Shown here in pieces: positions 7,654 through 16,179 of a stretch of 64,000 nucleotides of DNA. Every line of letters begins with the position of its first letter. Position 1 is the stretch's first letter. Both the position numbers and the translations under genes were made by a program. The stretch lies in contig NZ_RFLX01000002.1 of the NCBI RefSeq assembly GCF_003696345.1, forward strand, positions 372,001-436,000, read 5' to 3'. Origin of the DNA: Teichococcus wenyumeiae. Lineage in GTDB: Bacteria > Pseudomonadota > Alphaproteobacteria > Acetobacterales > Acetobacteraceae. The notes under the pieces are model-generated. The model saw nothing but the letters and a program-made list of their open reading frames with translations, ran no database searches and had not been told where the DNA came from.

Positions 7654-9519
7654 ATGCCGCGCTTCCCCCTCGAGACCCTGATCGACCCCGTGGCGCCGCC
7701 CGGCCAGCCCGCCAGCCGGGTGCTGGGCGTGCCGGTGCCGGACCAGCCGCCGCCGGCCAATCTCGCCGGCTTCTACTGGTATTTCATCCGCCAGGCCCGG
7801 CTGCTCTTCGCGCTGCTGTTTCTCGCCGGCCTGTCGGTGGCGCTGCTGGACGCGGCCATCCCGGTCTTCATTGGCCGCGTCGTGGGCCTGCTGAGCGAAC
7901 ATGCCCCGGGCCGCCTCTTCACCGAGGCCTGGGCGCCGCTCCTCGGCATGGGTTTCGTGCTGCTGGTCTGCCGGCCGCTGGCCATCCTGGCGCAGAACAT
8001 GGTCAGCCAGCAGGCCATCAATGCCACCGTCACCAGCCTGATCCGCTGGCAGAGCCACTGGCACGTGGTGCGCCAGGGCTGGGCCTTCTTCCAGGAGGAT
8101 TTCGCCGGGCGCATCGCCAACCGCGTGATGCAGGCCGGGCCCTCGCTGCGGGAAAGCGTGGTGCAGTCCGTCACCGCCGTCTGGTACATCCTGGTCTATG
8201 GCTCGGGCGCGGTCATCTACCTCGCCAGCGCCGATGCCTGGCTGGCGGCGCCGATCCTCTGCTGGTTCCTGGCCTATGCCACGCTGCTGCGCTTCATCAT
8301 CCCGCGCCTGCGCGCCCGCGCCAAGGCCGCCAGCGAGGCGCGCAGCCTGCTCACCGGCCGCATCGTGGACAGCTACACCAATATTCTCACCCTCAAGCTT
8401 TTCGCCCGCGCGGATCAGGAGGATGCCTTCGTGCGCGAGGGCATGCTGGGCCTGACGGCCGCCTTCCAGCGGCAGATGCGCATGATCACGCTGAACGGCC
8501 TGCTGCTCTCCTCGCTCAATGCCATCATGCTCACCGGCATGGCCGCGCTGTCCCTGACGCTGTGGAACCGTGGCGAGATCCCGCTCGCCACCGTCGCCGC
8601 CGCGCTGCCGATGGCCTGGCAGATCGCCAATATCTCCGGCTGGGTGGCCTTCAACGTCGCTTCCATCTTCGAGAATATCGGCGTGGTGCAGGAAGCCATC
8701 GGCAGCATCGCCGTGCCGCCCACCGCGCCGGACCGCCCCGGCGCCACGCCGCTGCGCGTCACGCGCGGGGAGATCGTCTTCGAGAAGGTCCGCTTCGGCT
8801 ATGGGCGGGAGCGCGGCGTGCTGGATGGGTTCGATCTGCGCATCGCGCCGGGCGAACGTGTTGGCCTGGTCGGCCATTCCGGCGCGGGCAAGACCACGGC
8901 GGTCAACCTGCTGTTGCGTTTCTTTGAGCCAGAAGAAGGCAGAATCCTGATCGATGGGCAGGATATCGCCACCGTGACGCAGGAAAGCCTGCGCGCCGCC
9001 ATCGGCATGGTGACGCAGGACACCGCGCTGCTGCACCGTTCCATCCGCGATAACATCCGCTACGGCCGCCAGGAAGCCACGGCCGAGGAGATCGCCGCCG
9101 CCGCGCGCGACGCGGAGGCCGATGCCTTCATCCAGGACCTGTCCGACTGGCGCGGCCGCACCGGCTACGACGCGCATGTGGGCGAGCGCGGCGTGAAGCT
9201 GTCCGGTGGCCAGCGCCAGCGCGTCGCCATCGCGCGTGTGCTGCTGAAGAACGCCCCCATCCTGGTGCTGGACGAAGCCACCAGCGCGCTGGATTCCGAG
9301 GTGGAAGCCGCCATCCAGCAATCGCTGGATCGGCTGATGGCGGGCAAGACCGTCATCGCCATCGCGCACCGGCTTTCCACCCTCTCCTCCATGGACCGGC
9401 TGGTGGTGCTGGAACACGGGCGGGTGGTGGAACAGGGCACCCATACGCAACTGCTGGAGCGCGATGGTCCATATGCGCGACTGTGGCAGCGGCAATCGGG
9501 CGGCTTCATCGGCGCCTGA
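7654..9519 (+). CDS. ABC exporter, fused permease and ATPase
   Basis: A 621-residue half-transporter that should work as a homodimer in the inner membrane. About residues 30-330 form the six-helix exporter domain. The C-terminal ATPase has Walker A GHSGAGKTTA, Q-loop VTQDTAL, signature LSGGQRQRVAIARVL, Walker B ILVLDEATSALD and the H-loop AHRLST. The ATG at MPRFPLETL was chosen; an upstream TTG is possible. The architecture is that of multidrug or lipid exporters (MsbA/YojI-like). Substrate is unknown and no partner gene is adjacent. Confidence 0.92.
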   Translation: MPRFPLETLIDPVAPPGQPASRVLGVPVPDQPPPANLAGFYWYFIRQARLLFALLFLAGLSVALLDAAIPVFIGRVVGLLSEHAPGRLFTEAWAPLLGMGFVLLVCRPLAILAQNMVSQQAINATVTSLIRWQSHWHVVRQGWAFFQEDFAGRIANRVMQAGPSLRESVVQSVTAVWYILVYGSGAVIYLASADAWLAAPILCWFLAYATLLRFIIPRLRARAKAASEARSLLTGRIVDSYTNILTLKLFARADQEDAFVREGMLGLTAAFQRQMRMITLNGLLLSSLNAIMLTGMAALSLTLWNRGEIPLATVAAALPMAWQIANISGWVAFNVASIFENIGVVQEAIGSIAVPPTAPDRPGATPLRVTRGEIVFEKVRFGYGRERGVLDGFDLRIAPGERVGLVGHSGAGKTTAVNLLLRFFEPEEGRILIDGQDIATVTQESLRAAIGMVTQDTALLHRSIRDNIRYGRQEATAEEIAAAARDAEADAFIQDLSDWRGRTGYDAHVGERGVKLSGGQRQRVAIARVLLKNAPILVLDEATSALDSEVEAAIQQSLDRLMAGKTVIAIAHRLSTLSSMDRLVVLEHGRVVEQGTHTQLLERDGPYARLWQRQSGGFIGA

Positions 9520-9548
9520 CCTTGACCGGAGGCCCCCGCCCGCCTGAA

Positions 9549-9581
9549 CCTGCGGCGCCGCCCTGCCAGCGGCACCGCAGG
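9549..9581 (+). promoter_or_regulatory. Hairpin that would sequester the acetamidase ribosome-binding site
   Basis: CCTGCGG (9549-9555) pairs with CCGCAGG (9575-9581), extended inward by GCCG/CGGC (9557-9560, 9570-9573) across one mismatch. The 3' arm runs into the GCAGGAG Shine-Dalgarno sequence of the downstream gene. If it forms in the mRNA it would limit initiation. Functional relevance is untested. Confidence 0.4.
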
Positions 9582-9591
9582 AGCCCGCCGC

Positions 9592-10560
9592 ATGACCGTC
9601 CACAACCTCGCCGCCACCCCCGATACCGTCCGCTTCGGCGCCTTCGACGCCAGCTTCGCGCCCGTGATGACGGTGCAGTCCGGCGACACCGTGGTGATGC
9701 AATGCGTCTCCGGCCCCGCCGAGATCATGCCGCCGCCGGAGAGCGGCATGGTGGTGCCCGAGTGCCTGGCCGCCATCCATGCCGCCGGCGTGCCGCGCCT
9801 GGGCCCGCATCTCGTCACCGGCCCGGTGGCGGTGGAAGGCGCCGAGGCCGGCGATGCGCTGGAGATCCAGATCGAGCAGATCGAGCTGGGCGCCGACTGG
9901 GGCTACAACCATTTCCGCCCGCTGGTGGGCACGCTGCCGGAAGACTTCCCCTACCGCCGCCTGCTGCACATCCCGGTGGACCGCGAGAAGAACACCTGCC
10001 ACCTGCCCTTCGGCCCGAATGGCGGGCTGGACCTGCCGCTCTCGCCCTTCTTCGGCGTGATGGGCGTGGCGCCGCCGGTGGAATGGGGTCAGATCTCCAC
10101 CAAGGAGCCGCGCGCGCATGGCGGCAACCTGGACAACAAGGAACTGGTGGCGGGCTCTACCTTGTGGTTGCCGGTGCATGCGCCGGGCGGCCTGTTCTCC
10201 GCCGGTGATGGCCATGGCGTGCAGGGTGATGGCGAGGTCTGCGTCACGGCGCTGGAGATGTGCCTGACCGGCCATTTCCGTTTCACGCTGCACAAGGGCG
10301 GCGGCGCGCGACAGCCGCTGCTGCGCTTTCCGCGTGCCGAAACGCCGACCCATTACATTTCCATGGGCATCCACGAAGATCTTGATCTTGCGATGAAGCA
10401 GGCGCTGCGCGAGATGATCGCCTTCATTGTGGCGCGTGCGAATATCTCGGCGGCGGATGCCTACCAGTTCTGCTCGCTGGCCGTGGATTTCCGAGTGACA
10501 CAAACGGTGAATGGCGAGAAGGGCGTGCACGGCATGCTGCGCAAGGGGCTGCTCTTCTGA
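9592..10560 (+). CDS. Acetamidase/formamidase family protein
   Basis: Likely cytoplasmic zinc-dependent amidohydrolase of the FmdA/AmdA family, which releases ammonia from short amides such as formamide or acetamide. Family marks are VTGPVAVEGAEAGDAL, the metal-site region GGNLDNKELVAGSTLWLPV and the SAGDGHGVQGDGEVC loop. The 322-residue length fits the shorter bacterial members. The start follows GCAGGAG. Many homologues act on unidentified amides, so the substrate is left open. It sits between an exporter and gcrA without an obvious functional link. Confidence 0.88.
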   Translation: MTVHNLAATPDTVRFGAFDASFAPVMTVQSGDTVVMQCVSGPAEIMPPPESGMVVPECLAAIHAAGVPRLGPHLVTGPVAVEGAEAGDALEIQIEQIELGADWGYNHFRPLVGTLPEDFPYRRLLHIPVDREKNTCHLPFGPNGGLDLPLSPFFGVMGVAPPVEWGQISTKEPRAHGGNLDNKELVAGSTLWLPVHAPGGLFSAGDGHGVQGDGEVCVTALEMCLTGHFRFTLHKGGGARQPLLRFPRAETPTHYISMGIHEDLDLAMKQALREMIAFIVARANISAADAYQFCSLAVDFRVTQTVNGEKGVHGMLRKGLLF

Positions 10561-10573
10561 TTTTCGATGCCGC

Positions 10574-10578
10574 GATTC
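10574..10578 (+). promoter_or_regulatory. GANTC (CcrM-type) site upstream of gcrA
   Basis: A GATTC site sits 139 bases ahead of the gcrA start. In alphaproteobacteria GANTC is methylated by CcrM, and GcrA-dependent promoters use the methylated form. A single site also occurs easily by chance. Confidence 0.35.
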
Positions 10579-10615
10579 GGGATGCCCTCCCGATTTCGTG
10601 GTACCGCGCAAGGGG

Positions 10616-10647
10616 TTTTCCACAGATTTCGGGGGCGATGTGAATAA
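10616..10647 (+). promoter_or_regulatory. Two divergent DnaA boxes upstream of gcrA
   Basis: TTTTCCACA on the plus strand (10616-10624) and TTATTCACA on the minus strand (10639-10647) both fit the DnaA consensus TTWTNCACA. They lie about 70-100 bases before the gcrA start with 14 bases between them. In Caulobacter DnaA directly activates gcrA, so the position makes sense for DnaA control here. Confidence 0.65.
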
Positions 10648-10716
10648 CCCCATCTTGTGCGCAACCCCCGTGCGCAACTACCGTATCTGGTAGCAGGGAC
10701 GCAGGAGACGGCGCCT

Positions 10717-11280
10717 ATGGATTGGACACCGGAGGCCATCGAGGCCCTGCGGGGCTATTGGGCGGAAGGCCATTCGACGGCGGAAATCGGCCGTCGCATG
10801 GGAATCTCCAAGAATGCTGTGGTGGGCAAGGCACATCGCCTGAACCTGCCGCCGCGACCCAGCCCGATCCGCCGCGAGACCACGGGCGCGCAGCCCGAAG
10901 CGCCACGCCCCGCGCCTGTTGCCGCCCCCGTGGCGGCGACCGCCGCGACAACCATTCCCGCATCGCAGCCGGCGCAGCCCGCCGTGGCAACGGCCACTGC
11001 GCCTGCCGCCGCCGCGCGCCCCGCGCCCGCCCCGGCGCCGCGCCCTGCCGCCGCCGCGCCGGTGGCGCCGCCGGCGCGCAAGCCGATGCCCGTGTCCAAT
11101 GCCGTGGTGCGGCCCTTCCCGCGCAGCAGCGCCCGCACCTGCTGCTGGCCGATTGGCGAGCCCGGCACACCGGATTTCCGTTTCTGCACGGGCGACGCAA
11201 TCACCGGCAAGCCCTACTGCCCCGAGCATGCCGCGGTGGCCTATGTGAAGGTGCGTGACCGCCGCGAGGACGCCGCCTGA
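10717..11280 (+). CDS. gcrA: GcrA cell-cycle regulator
   Basis: Alphaproteobacterial transcription factor that binds RNA polymerase sigma-70 domain 2 and activates promoters with methylated GANTC sites. The N-terminus is MDWTPEAIEALRGYWAEG, then GRRMGISKNAVVGKAHRL, the GcrA helix-turn-helix. A Pro/Ala-rich linker of about 80 residues follows. The C-terminal module has paired Cys motifs (CCWPIGEPGTPDFRFC, YCPEHA) that bind sigma in the family. The start is the ATG preceded by GCAGGAG. Two DnaA boxes upstream suggest the DnaA-to-GcrA cascade known from Caulobacter. Confidence 0.96.
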   Translation: MDWTPEAIEALRGYWAEGHSTAEIGRRMGISKNAVVGKAHRLNLPPRPSPIRRETTGAQPEAPRPAPVAAPVAATAATTIPASQPAQPAVATATAPAAAARPAPAPAPRPAAAAPVAPPARKPMPVSNAVVRPFPRSSARTCCWPIGEPGTPDFRFCTGDAITGKPYCPEHAAVAYVKVRDRREDAA

Positions 11281-11319
11281 AGCCTGCGGGCTTCGTCATG
11301 ACAGGGTGAGGCAGGCGCC

Positions 11320-12180
11320 TCACCCGACCGGCGTTTCGCGGATGCCGATCAGCCGCCGCCGGACCCTGGCCGAGAGCCAGTCGATCACTCCCACCGTCAC
11401 CACCATCATCAGGATGATGAAGGCCACTTCGTCCCAGTGGCGCACCTTGATGCGTTCGGCGATCTGCAACCCGATGCCGCCCGCGCCCACCACGCCCAGG
11501 ATGGCGGCGGAGCGTGTGTTGCTCTCGAAGAAATACAAAGCCTGCGCCAGCATCACCGGCAGCACCTGCGGCAGCACGCCGAAGCGGATGGCCTGCAAGC
11601 GGCTGCCGCCGGCGGCGACGATACCCTCGCTCTGCCGCTTCTCGGCATTCTCGATGGCCTCGGCATAGAGTTTGGCCAGCACGGCGGTATCGCTGGTGAA
11701 GATGGCCAGCACGCCGGCCAGCGGCCCCAGCCCCACCGCGCGCACATAGGCCAGCGCCCAGATCAACTGGTCCACGCCCCGCACGCCATCGAACAGCCGC
11801 CGCACCGAGAAGCGCAGCAGCGTGACGGTGACGATGTTGCGCGCCCCCAGGAAGCCCAGCGGCACCGCCACCAGTGCCGCCATCACCGTGCCCAGGAAGG
11901 CCATGGCGACACTCTCCGCCATGCCCTTCATGATGTCCCACCACAATTCGCCAGGGCTGGGCGGGATCATCAGCCGGACGATGGTGGCCAGGCCCGAGAG
12001 CCCGTTCCAGAGCCGGCGCGGCGTGATGTCGAACCACCACAGCAGCGTGCCCAGCCAGAGGATGAAGGCGGCGCCCAGCAGCCAGCGCAGCAGCCACGTG
12101 CCGCCCGTGGGCCCGAAGGCGCGCGGCAGCTTCGCCTGCCATTGCGCGATCTCCTCGGCGGTCATGCCGGCGGGGCGCAT
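11320..12180 (-). CDS. phnE: Phosphonate ABC transporter permease PhnE (second)
   Basis: Inner-membrane permease of a phosphonate importer, 286 residues. It has the binding-protein-dependent permease fold and the EAA-type loop EGIVAAGGSRLQAIRFGVLPQVLP, which contacts the PhnC ATPase. The C-terminus GVVGAGGIGLQIAERIKV with DWLSARVRRRLIG is typical of PhnE. The start MRPAGMTAEE is placed where its ATG overlaps the stop of the upstream phnE (TGATG), so the two permeases are coupled and probably form a heterodimer. Last gene of the phn unit; it converges on gcrA. Confidence 0.92.
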   Translation of the reverse strand: MRPAGMTAEEIAQWQAKLPRAFGPTGGTWLLRWLLGAAFILWLGTLLWWFDITPRRLWNGLSGLATIVRLMIPPSPGELWWDIMKGMAESVAMAFLGTVMAALVAVPLGFLGARNIVTVTLLRFSVRRLFDGVRGVDQLIWALAYVRAVGLGPLAGVLAIFTSDTAVLAKLYAEAIENAEKRQSEGIVAAGGSRLQAIRFGVLPQVLPVMLAQALYFFESNTRSAAILGVVGAGGIGLQIAERIKVRHWDEVAFIILMMVVTVGVIDWLSARVRRRLIGIRETPVG

Positions 12181-13076
12181 CAATGCCCCTCCGCCGCGCC
12201 GATGACGCGGTGGCGCAGCTTCTCGGAGACGTAGTCGATGGCGAAGACGGTCAGGATGATCAGCACCACGATGGCGCTGATTTCCTCGTAGTAGTTGGAA
12301 GCGATCACCAGGTTCAGCTCCTGCCCGATGCCGCCGGCGCCGACAAAGCCGATGACGCTGGCACCACGCACATTGATTTCGAAACGCAGCAGCCCGTAGC
12401 TGATGAGATTGGGCGCGACCTGCGGCAGGATGGCGTAGCGGCAGGCCTGCGCCCAATTGGCGCCGGAGGCACGCAGCCCTTCCCAGGGGCGCAGGTCAGC
12501 ATTCTCCACCACCTCGGAGAACAGCTTTCCCAAGGCCCCTGCGGTATGCAGGAAGATCGCCAGGATACCCGCCAGCGGCCCGACGCCGAAGGCCCAGACG
12601 AAGATCAGCGCATAAACGATCTCCGGCACCGTGCGCATCGCCTCCAGCCCACGCCGCATCAGCACATTGATGGTGCGCGTGGGGGCGATGTTGCGCGCGG
12701 CGGGAAAGGCCAGCAGCAGCGCCACCGCCGCGCCGGCCAGGGTGGCCAGTGCCGCCATTTGCGAAGTCTGCAGCAGCAGCCAGGCCCAATCGTCCAGCCG
12801 GTAGAACCAGAAGGCGATGCTGCCCTCGGTATCTGCACCGGAGAACAGCGCATCCCAGCGCAGCGAAGGCAGCAACTTGTAAAAATACTCGCCCACACGT
12901 GGCAGGCCCGCCGCCAAGGAGGACGGGTAGAATTCGCTGATCCAGCCCGCCGCCCAGAGGCAGAGGGCGAGGATGGCCAGCCCCGTCAGCGTGGCCCGCC
13001 GCCGTTGCCGGCGCTGGGCCTGGAAGGCGGCCTCGCCCCGCGCCAGCAGGGCGGGCTCAATGGTCGTCGCGCTCAT
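12180..13076 (-). CDS. phnE: Phosphonate ABC transporter permease PhnE (first)
   Basis: Partner permease of the phosphonate importer, 298 residues with about six membrane segments after a cytoplasmic N-terminus (QRRQRRRATLTG). The ATPase-contact loop is EGLRASGANWAQACRYAILPQVAP, and the C-terminal VGAGGIGQELNLVIASNYYEE matches PhnE. The MSATTIEPAL start was chosen because the upstream extension of the frame is low-complexity shadow sequence. It lies 20 bases after phnD and overlaps the second phnE by one base. Confidence 0.93.
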   Translation of the reverse strand: MSATTIEPALLARGEAAFQAQRRQRRRATLTGLAILALCLWAAGWISEFYPSSLAAGLPRVGEYFYKLLPSLRWDALFSGADTEGSIAFWFYRLDDWAWLLLQTSQMAALATLAGAAVALLLAFPAARNIAPTRTINVLMRRGLEAMRTVPEIVYALIFVWAFGVGPLAGILAIFLHTAGALGKLFSEVVENADLRPWEGLRASGANWAQACRYAILPQVAPNLISYGLLRFEINVRGASVIGFVGAGGIGQELNLVIASNYYEEISAIVVLIILTVFAIDYVSEKLRHRVIGAAEGH

Positions 13077-13095
13077 GGGGCTGGGCTCATGCGGT

Positions 13096-14097
13096 TTAGT
13101 CCCGGCGGCGCCGTGCCGCCGCCTCCTCGCGTCGCATTTCGATGAAGATCTCGTAGTCCTCGTGCCGGCCCTCGCGGTAGCCGGTGCCGGGGCCACGGGT
13201 GATCTGCCGGTAGATATCCGGATGCGCCTTGGGCAGCGCCAGGAAGAACAGCTTCAGGTCTTCCTTGGCTTCCGCCGGCAGGTCGGCGCGCACGGTGATG
13301 GGGCCGGTGGCGATGGGCTCGGAGGTCCAGATGACGCGGATGTCGCTCATCTTCAGCATCCCCTTCTCCACCATCGCGCGCAGGTTGCCGCGGGTGAAGC
13401 CGGTGCTCTCGTCGCCAAGGCCGGAGGCCCAGGTGCAGGCGGCGTCGTATTGCTTCTGCAGCACCGCCACCACGCCCTGCTCATGCCCTCCCGCGAAGCC
13501 GGTGCGGGAGAAATAGCTGTTCACGTCGATCCCCTGCCGCCGCAGCGCCGTGCGCGGCACCAGGTAGCCGGAGGAGGAATTGGGGTCCGCCCAGGCAAGC
13601 GAACGCCCCTTCATGCCGGCGAGGTCCGCGATGCCGCTATCGGCCCGCGCCACCATCACGGCGCGGTAGTAGATGGAACCGTCCTCTTCCTCCGGCACCA
13701 CCAGCGGCTCGACGCCGCCCTTGGTTTCCATCCAGGCGGCGGCATAGGCGGTGGAGCCGAGCGAGGCGATCTCCACCTGCTTGGCATCGAAGGCCTGGAT
13801 GGCGCCGGCATAGTCGCTGGCCGGCAGCGTGCGGACGGGGATGCCGAAGGTATCCTGCATCAAGGCGCGGTAGCCCTCGAAGCGCGCCAGGCGGTCGGCC
13901 TCGTTCTCGCCGCCCATCAGGGCGATGTTCAGGTGCCGCACCTGCTCCGCCCAGGCGCGGCGGCCGGGCTTCGGGAAGACCACATCGGCATCGCCGCTGC
14001 GGCGCAGGCGCGGCGTGGCGCCCTGGGCATGGCCAAGGGCCGGCAGCAGCGTGGCGCTGGCAGCGATGGAGAGGATCTGGCGGCGGTTCACGGGCAT
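13096..14097 (-). CDS. phnD: Phosphonate ABC transporter substrate-binding protein PhnD (paralogue 1)
   Basis: Periplasmic binding protein for phosphonates, 333 residues. It starts MPVNRRQILSIAAS, with an RR-containing signal that could use Tat or Sec, cleaved near GHAQ. Family blocks are GGENEADRLARFEGY, DYAGAIQAFDAKQVEIASLG, WADPNSSSGYLVP and YFSRTGFAGGHEQ. These blocks are also present in the next upstream gene, so the pair arose by tandem duplication. It is the phnD copy adjoining the permeases. The usual ligand in PhnD proteins is 2-aminoethylphosphonate, which fits the nearby phnW. Confidence 0.93.
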   Translation of the reverse strand: MPVNRRQILSIAASATLLPALGHAQGATPRLRRSGDADVVFPKPGRRAWAEQVRHLNIALMGGENEADRLARFEGYRALMQDTFGIPVRTLPASDYAGAIQAFDAKQVEIASLGSTAYAAAWMETKGGVEPLVVPEEEDGSIYYRAVMVARADSGIADLAGMKGRSLAWADPNSSSGYLVPRTALRRQGIDVNSYFSRTGFAGGHEQGVVAVLQKQYDAACTWASGLGDESTGFTRGNLRAMVEKGMLKMSDIRVIWTSEPIATGPITVRADLPAEAKEDLKLFFLALPKAHPDIYRQITRGPGTGYREGRHEDYEIFIEMRREEAAARRRRD

Positions 14098-14212
14098 CGG
14101 AAGCGGTCTTTCGGGGCGGCGCTGGAAGCGGGGCGGGAAGACTAGGCCCCACCGCCGCCCCAGGGCCAGGGCAGCCATGCGAACGGCTGCCATGGCCGCT
14201 ATGCCACCAGCG

Positions 14213-15184
14213 TCACGAACGGCGCCGCCGCTCGGCCGCTTCCTCGCGACGCAGCTGCACGATGGGGTCGAACATCTCGTGCGTCACCTCGGCATAGCCC
14301 TTCCCGCCGCCCTTCTCGATCTGCTCGTAGATCGCGGGGTGGGCGGTCGGCAGCGCCAGGTGGAACTGCTTGAAATCGGCCTTGAAGGCGGCCGGCAGGT
14401 CGGAGCGCACCACCAGCGGGCCATTGGGGATGGGGCGGGACTTCCAGATGATGCGCATGTCGCTCATCTTCAGCATCCCCTTATCCACCATGGAGCGCAG
14501 GTTGCCGCGGCTATAGCCCTCGGCCTCGTCGCCCTGGCCGGAGGCCCAGGTGACGGCGCCGTCGTATTGCCCCTGCTGCACCGCCACCACCGCCTGCTCA
14601 TGCCCGCCGGCGAAGCCGGTGCGGGAGAAGTAGTTGTTGATGTCGATGCCCGCGCCGCGCAGTTCGGAGCGCGGGATCAGGTAACCCGAGGTGGAATTCG
14701 GGTCGGCCCAGGCCAGGGACTTGCCGCGCATCTGATCCAGGCTGATGATGCCGCTGTCGCGGCGCACGATCAGCACGGAAACATAGGCGATGGAACCGTC
14801 CTGCTCCCGCGGCACCACCAGCGGCTCCACGCCGCCATCGGTGTCCAGCCAGGTGCCGGCATAGCCGGAGGCGCCCATGGAGGAAGCCTCGATCTGCTTC
14901 GCCGCGAAGGCCTGCATCACGCCGGCATAATCGGCGGCGGGGTAGAGGCGGGCCGGCACCTTGAAGGTGCTCTCGATCAGCTTGGCATAGTCGCCAAAGC
15001 GGCCGAGGCGGTCGGCCTCGTTCTCGCCGCCCAGCAGGCCGAGGCGGATCTGCGGCACATCCTTGACCCAGGGACGCTCGCCAGCGGCGGGCATGGCGAC
15101 AGCGGCGGCATCCTGCGCGCGCAGGGAAGCAGGCAGCAGCAAGGAACCGGCCGCGAAGGCGGCCAGGGAACGGCGCGTGATCAT
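14213..15184 (-). CDS. phnD: Phosphonate ABC transporter substrate-binding protein PhnD (paralogue 2)
   Basis: Second periplasmic phosphonate receptor, 323 residues, with RR signal MITRRSLAAFAAGSLLLPASL. It shares with the adjacent copy the blocks GGENEADRLGRFGDY, ADYAGVMQAF, WADPNSTSGYLIP, YFSRTGFAGGHEQAVVAV and RGNLRSMVDKGMLKMSD. Differences cluster around the ligand-proximal loops (GASGYAGTW against GSTAYAAAW), which may mean different ligand preference. It lies between phnC and the other phnD in one minus-strand unit, with a 115-base gap between the two copies. Confidence 0.93.
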   Translation of the reverse strand: MITRRSLAAFAAGSLLLPASLRAQDAAAVAMPAAGERPWVKDVPQIRLGLLGGENEADRLGRFGDYAKLIESTFKVPARLYPAADYAGVMQAFAAKQIEASSMGASGYAGTWLDTDGGVEPLVVPREQDGSIAYVSVLIVRRDSGIISLDQMRGKSLAWADPNSTSGYLIPRSELRGAGIDINNYFSRTGFAGGHEQAVVAVQQGQYDGAVTWASGQGDEAEGYSRGNLRSMVDKGMLKMSDMRIIWKSRPIPNGPLVVRSDLPAAFKADFKQFHLALPTAHPAIYEQIEKGGGKGYAEVTHEMFDPIVQLRREEAAERRRRS

Positions 15185-15231
15185 CGGACACTCTCCAGGG
15201 TTTCGCGGCCCGCCGGCGGCGGGCGCGGCAA

Positions 15232-16053
15232 TCAGGCCGGCAAGGCGGCTTCCCTCGCCGGGGTCAGGGCGGGCGCGGTCATCTCCGGCGCCGTGTCGAA
15301 CTCGTCTTCCGAGACGCCGTAGATGTCCCGGATGCGGGCGGCGGTCAGCGCGGCAGGGGTGCCGTCGAACATCACGCGCCCCTTCTGCATCGCAACGATG
15401 CGGTCGCAGTAATGCCGCGCCGTCTCCAGGTGATGCAGGTTGCAGAGCACGGTGATGCCGTCGCGCCGGTTCACGTCGCGCAGCGCCTCCATCACCACCT
15501 GGGCGTTGCGCGGGTCCAGGCTGGCGATGGGCTCGTCGGCCAGGATCAGCTTGGGCTGCTGCATCAGCGCGCGGGCGATGGCCACCCGCTGCTGCTGCCC
15601 GCCCGAAAGGGTATCGGCGCGCTGCAAGGCCTGCTCCGCCAGATCGAAGCGCGCCAGGGCGGAGAGCGCCATGGCGCGCTCGGCGGCCGAGAAGCGCTTG
15701 AACAGCGTCCCCAGCGTGGCGCCGAAGCCACGCCGGTGGTTCAGCCGCCCCACCAGCACATTGGTCAGCACATCCAGCCGCTGCACCAGGTTGAACTGCT
15801 GGAAGATCATGGCGCAGTCGGTGCGCCAGTCCCGCAGCTCCTGGCCACGCAGCGCCGTAACCTCGGTGCCATCGTGGATGACGCGGCCGCTGCTGGGCTC
15901 GGTCAGGCGGTTGACCATGCGCAGCAGCGTCGACTTGCCGGCGCCGGAACGGCCGATGACGCCGACCATCTGCCCCGCCGGTACGGAAAGGCTGACCCCA
16001 TCCACCGCGGTATTGGCGCCGAAGCGGCGCGTGAGACCCTCAAGCTGCAGCAT
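15232..16053 (-). CDS. phnC: Phosphonate ABC transporter ATPase PhnC
   Basis: ATP-hydrolysing subunit of the phosphonate importer. It shows Walker [13 protein letters not shown]-loop [22 protein letters not shown] (a PhnC-typical stretch), signature [15 protein letters not shown], Walker [14 protein letters not shown] and the H-loop LHHLE. Length is 273 aa. The start is the ATG of [12 protein letters not shown]; the longer frame upstream lacks conservation. The C-terminal tail beyond SEDEFDT is about 15 Ala/Pro-rich residues. It is the first gene of the phnC-phnD-phnD-phnE-phnE unit. Confidence 0.94.
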   Translation of the reverse strand: MLQLEGLTRRFGANTAVDGVSLSVPAGQMVGVIGRSGAGKSTLLRMVNRLTEPSSGRVIHDGTEVTALRGQELRDWRTDCAMIFQQFNLVQRLDVLTNVLVGRLNHRRGFGATLGTLFKRFSAAERAMALSALARFDLAEQALQRADTLSGGQQQRVAIARALMQQPKLILADEPIASLDPRNAQVVMEALRDVNRRDGITVLCNLHHLETARHYCDRIVAMQKGRVMFDGTPAALTAARIRDIYGVSEDEFDTAPEMTAPALTPAREAALPA

Positions 16054-16179
16054 CGAATGCCCTTTGCCTTGCCCGGCCGTATAGGCGCCGTGCGTGACAT
16101 GCGGATGACCCGGCCGTGACATCCATGTGGAACCCGCTCCCGGCCGAAACCACCCCCGCCGCCCGCCGTTACCGCCGCC

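Noticed and set aside
7588-10677. Minus-strand open frame of 1029 codons
   Set aside because: Shadow of the ABC exporter and acetamidase genes; no recognisable domain and biased composition.
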